Positions 63,664 to 64,000 of a stretch of DNA of 64,000 bases are shown in pieces. Numbering within the stretch: the first letter of the stretch is position 1; every line of letters starts with the position of its first letter. Where the stretch lies: positions 496,001-560,000 of the forward strand of contig NZ_JBGFGL010000080.1 in assembly GCF_041224425.1 (NCBI RefSeq), read 5' to 3'. This DNA is from Psychroserpens sp041224425 (lineage in GTDB: Bacteria > Bacteroidota > Bacteroidia > Flavobacteriales > Flavobacteriaceae). The position numbers and the translations under genes were made by a program. The notes under the pieces are model-generated. The model did no database searches and was not told where the DNA came from. It saw only the letters and a list, made by a program, of their open reading frames with translations.

Positions 63664-64000
63664 TTACTTAAACGTAAACCCAGTAGAAAACTTAAACACA
63701 AAGTTGTCGCTAGATTTTGGCAAGTTATGATATCCATAGCGGTAGAAACCTCCTACACCAAAACTAAAATAGCCCATATTCATCATCGGAAATTTTAATA
63801 AGTTTCGCAATTCAAGTCCAGTTTCCAAGAATAATTCTTGTTTTGTAGAAAACCTGATGTTCTGATGATGTTCTGGATGCGCCAAATCGCCAATACCTAT
63901 GTTGTTGTGTAAAACAATTTCAGGAGTAAAATAGCCTTTGTTATTAAAAAGCGTTCCAAAGTTATGTTCGGTAAAAAGGTGTACATAGCGATCTGATAAA
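63664..64000 (-). CDS. DUF5686-family outer-membrane protein, C-terminal part only (partial)
   Basis: The frame is open from the stop at 63664 to the window edge, giving about 111 codons of the C-terminus. It reads like the end of an outer-membrane barrel: SDRYVHLFTEHNFG, FLETGLELRNLL, FSFGVGGFYRYGYHNLP and a final aromatic-rich FKFSTGFTFK. This matches the DUF5686 family, which has a carboxypeptidase-regulatory-like N-terminus not visible here. It is convergent with the sucrose genes, 17 bases away, and there is no terminator visible in the gap. Confidence 0.75.
   Translation of the reverse strand, partial: LSDRYVHLFTEHNFGTLFNNKGYFTPEIVLHNNIGIGDLAHPEHHQNIRFSTKQELFLETGLELRNLLKFPMMNMGYFSFGVGGFYRYGYHNLPKSSDNFVFKFSTGFTFK

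Overview
The window is a chromosomal segment of a marine-type member of the Bacteroidota, most likely family Flavobacteriaceae. The evidence is AT-rich DNA, promoters of the Bacteroidota type (TAnnTTTG near -7), many genes without Shine-Dalgarno sites, a hybrid one-protein two-component regulator, an alternative complex III operon, a GT117/DUF2723 protein, a DUF5686 protein and TonB-dependent uptake. No rRNA, CRISPR array, insertion sequence or integrase was seen. No gene-free stretch exceeds about 300 bases.

Region 1 (1-23.1 kb): two very large paralogous fibre proteins, built from YadA-head-like repeats, flank a block of other genes. The first (1-3328) is cut by the window edge. The second (15704-20461) is complete and ends in a phage-type S74 self-cleaving chaperone domain. 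Each lies beside signalling genes: a 1351-residue hybrid sensor/AraC regulator near the first, and a TPR histidine kinase plus LuxR-type response regulator near the second. Between them lies a cyanophycin locus: cphA (synthesis) diverges from cphB (depolymerisation), and a plant-type asparaginase/isoaspartyl peptidase nearby could finish dipeptide breakdown. cphB leads into an uncharacterised two-gene pair (a small membrane-anchored protein and an HTTM-like multi-pass protein). A small secreted protein and an aldehyde dehydrogenase complete the block.

Region 2 (23.2-34.1 kb): a GH92 alpha-mannosidase lipoprotein and a glycosylasparaginase form a two-gene operon suited to stripping N-glycans. 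Then come a membrane metallophosphoesterase, a cysteine-free thioredoxin-fold protein, a polysaccharide deacetylase coupled to a GT117/DUF2723 membrane protein, tRNA-Gln and a tandem universal stress protein.

Region 3 (34.2-51.1 kb): housekeeping. rimP-nusA-infB has a terminator-like hairpin in its leader. A SPOR protein follows, then the respiratory operon actABCDEF-coxBA (quinol to cytochrome c to oxygen). Unusual additions there are a helix-hairpin-helix-like tail on ActC, an extra haem domain on ActA and histidine-rich segments on ActF and CoxA.

Region 4 (51.2-64 kb): ruvB (possibly leaderless), a cytochrome P450 and queG in a tight run; a small ExbB-like protein; a membrane LytTR regulator; then a probable sucrose-utilisation locus: LacI regulator with two perfect operators, TonB receptor without SusD, SLC45/GPH-type symporter, PfkB sugar kinase and a GH13_18 phosphorylase. 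The last gene, a DUF5686 protein, runs off the right edge.
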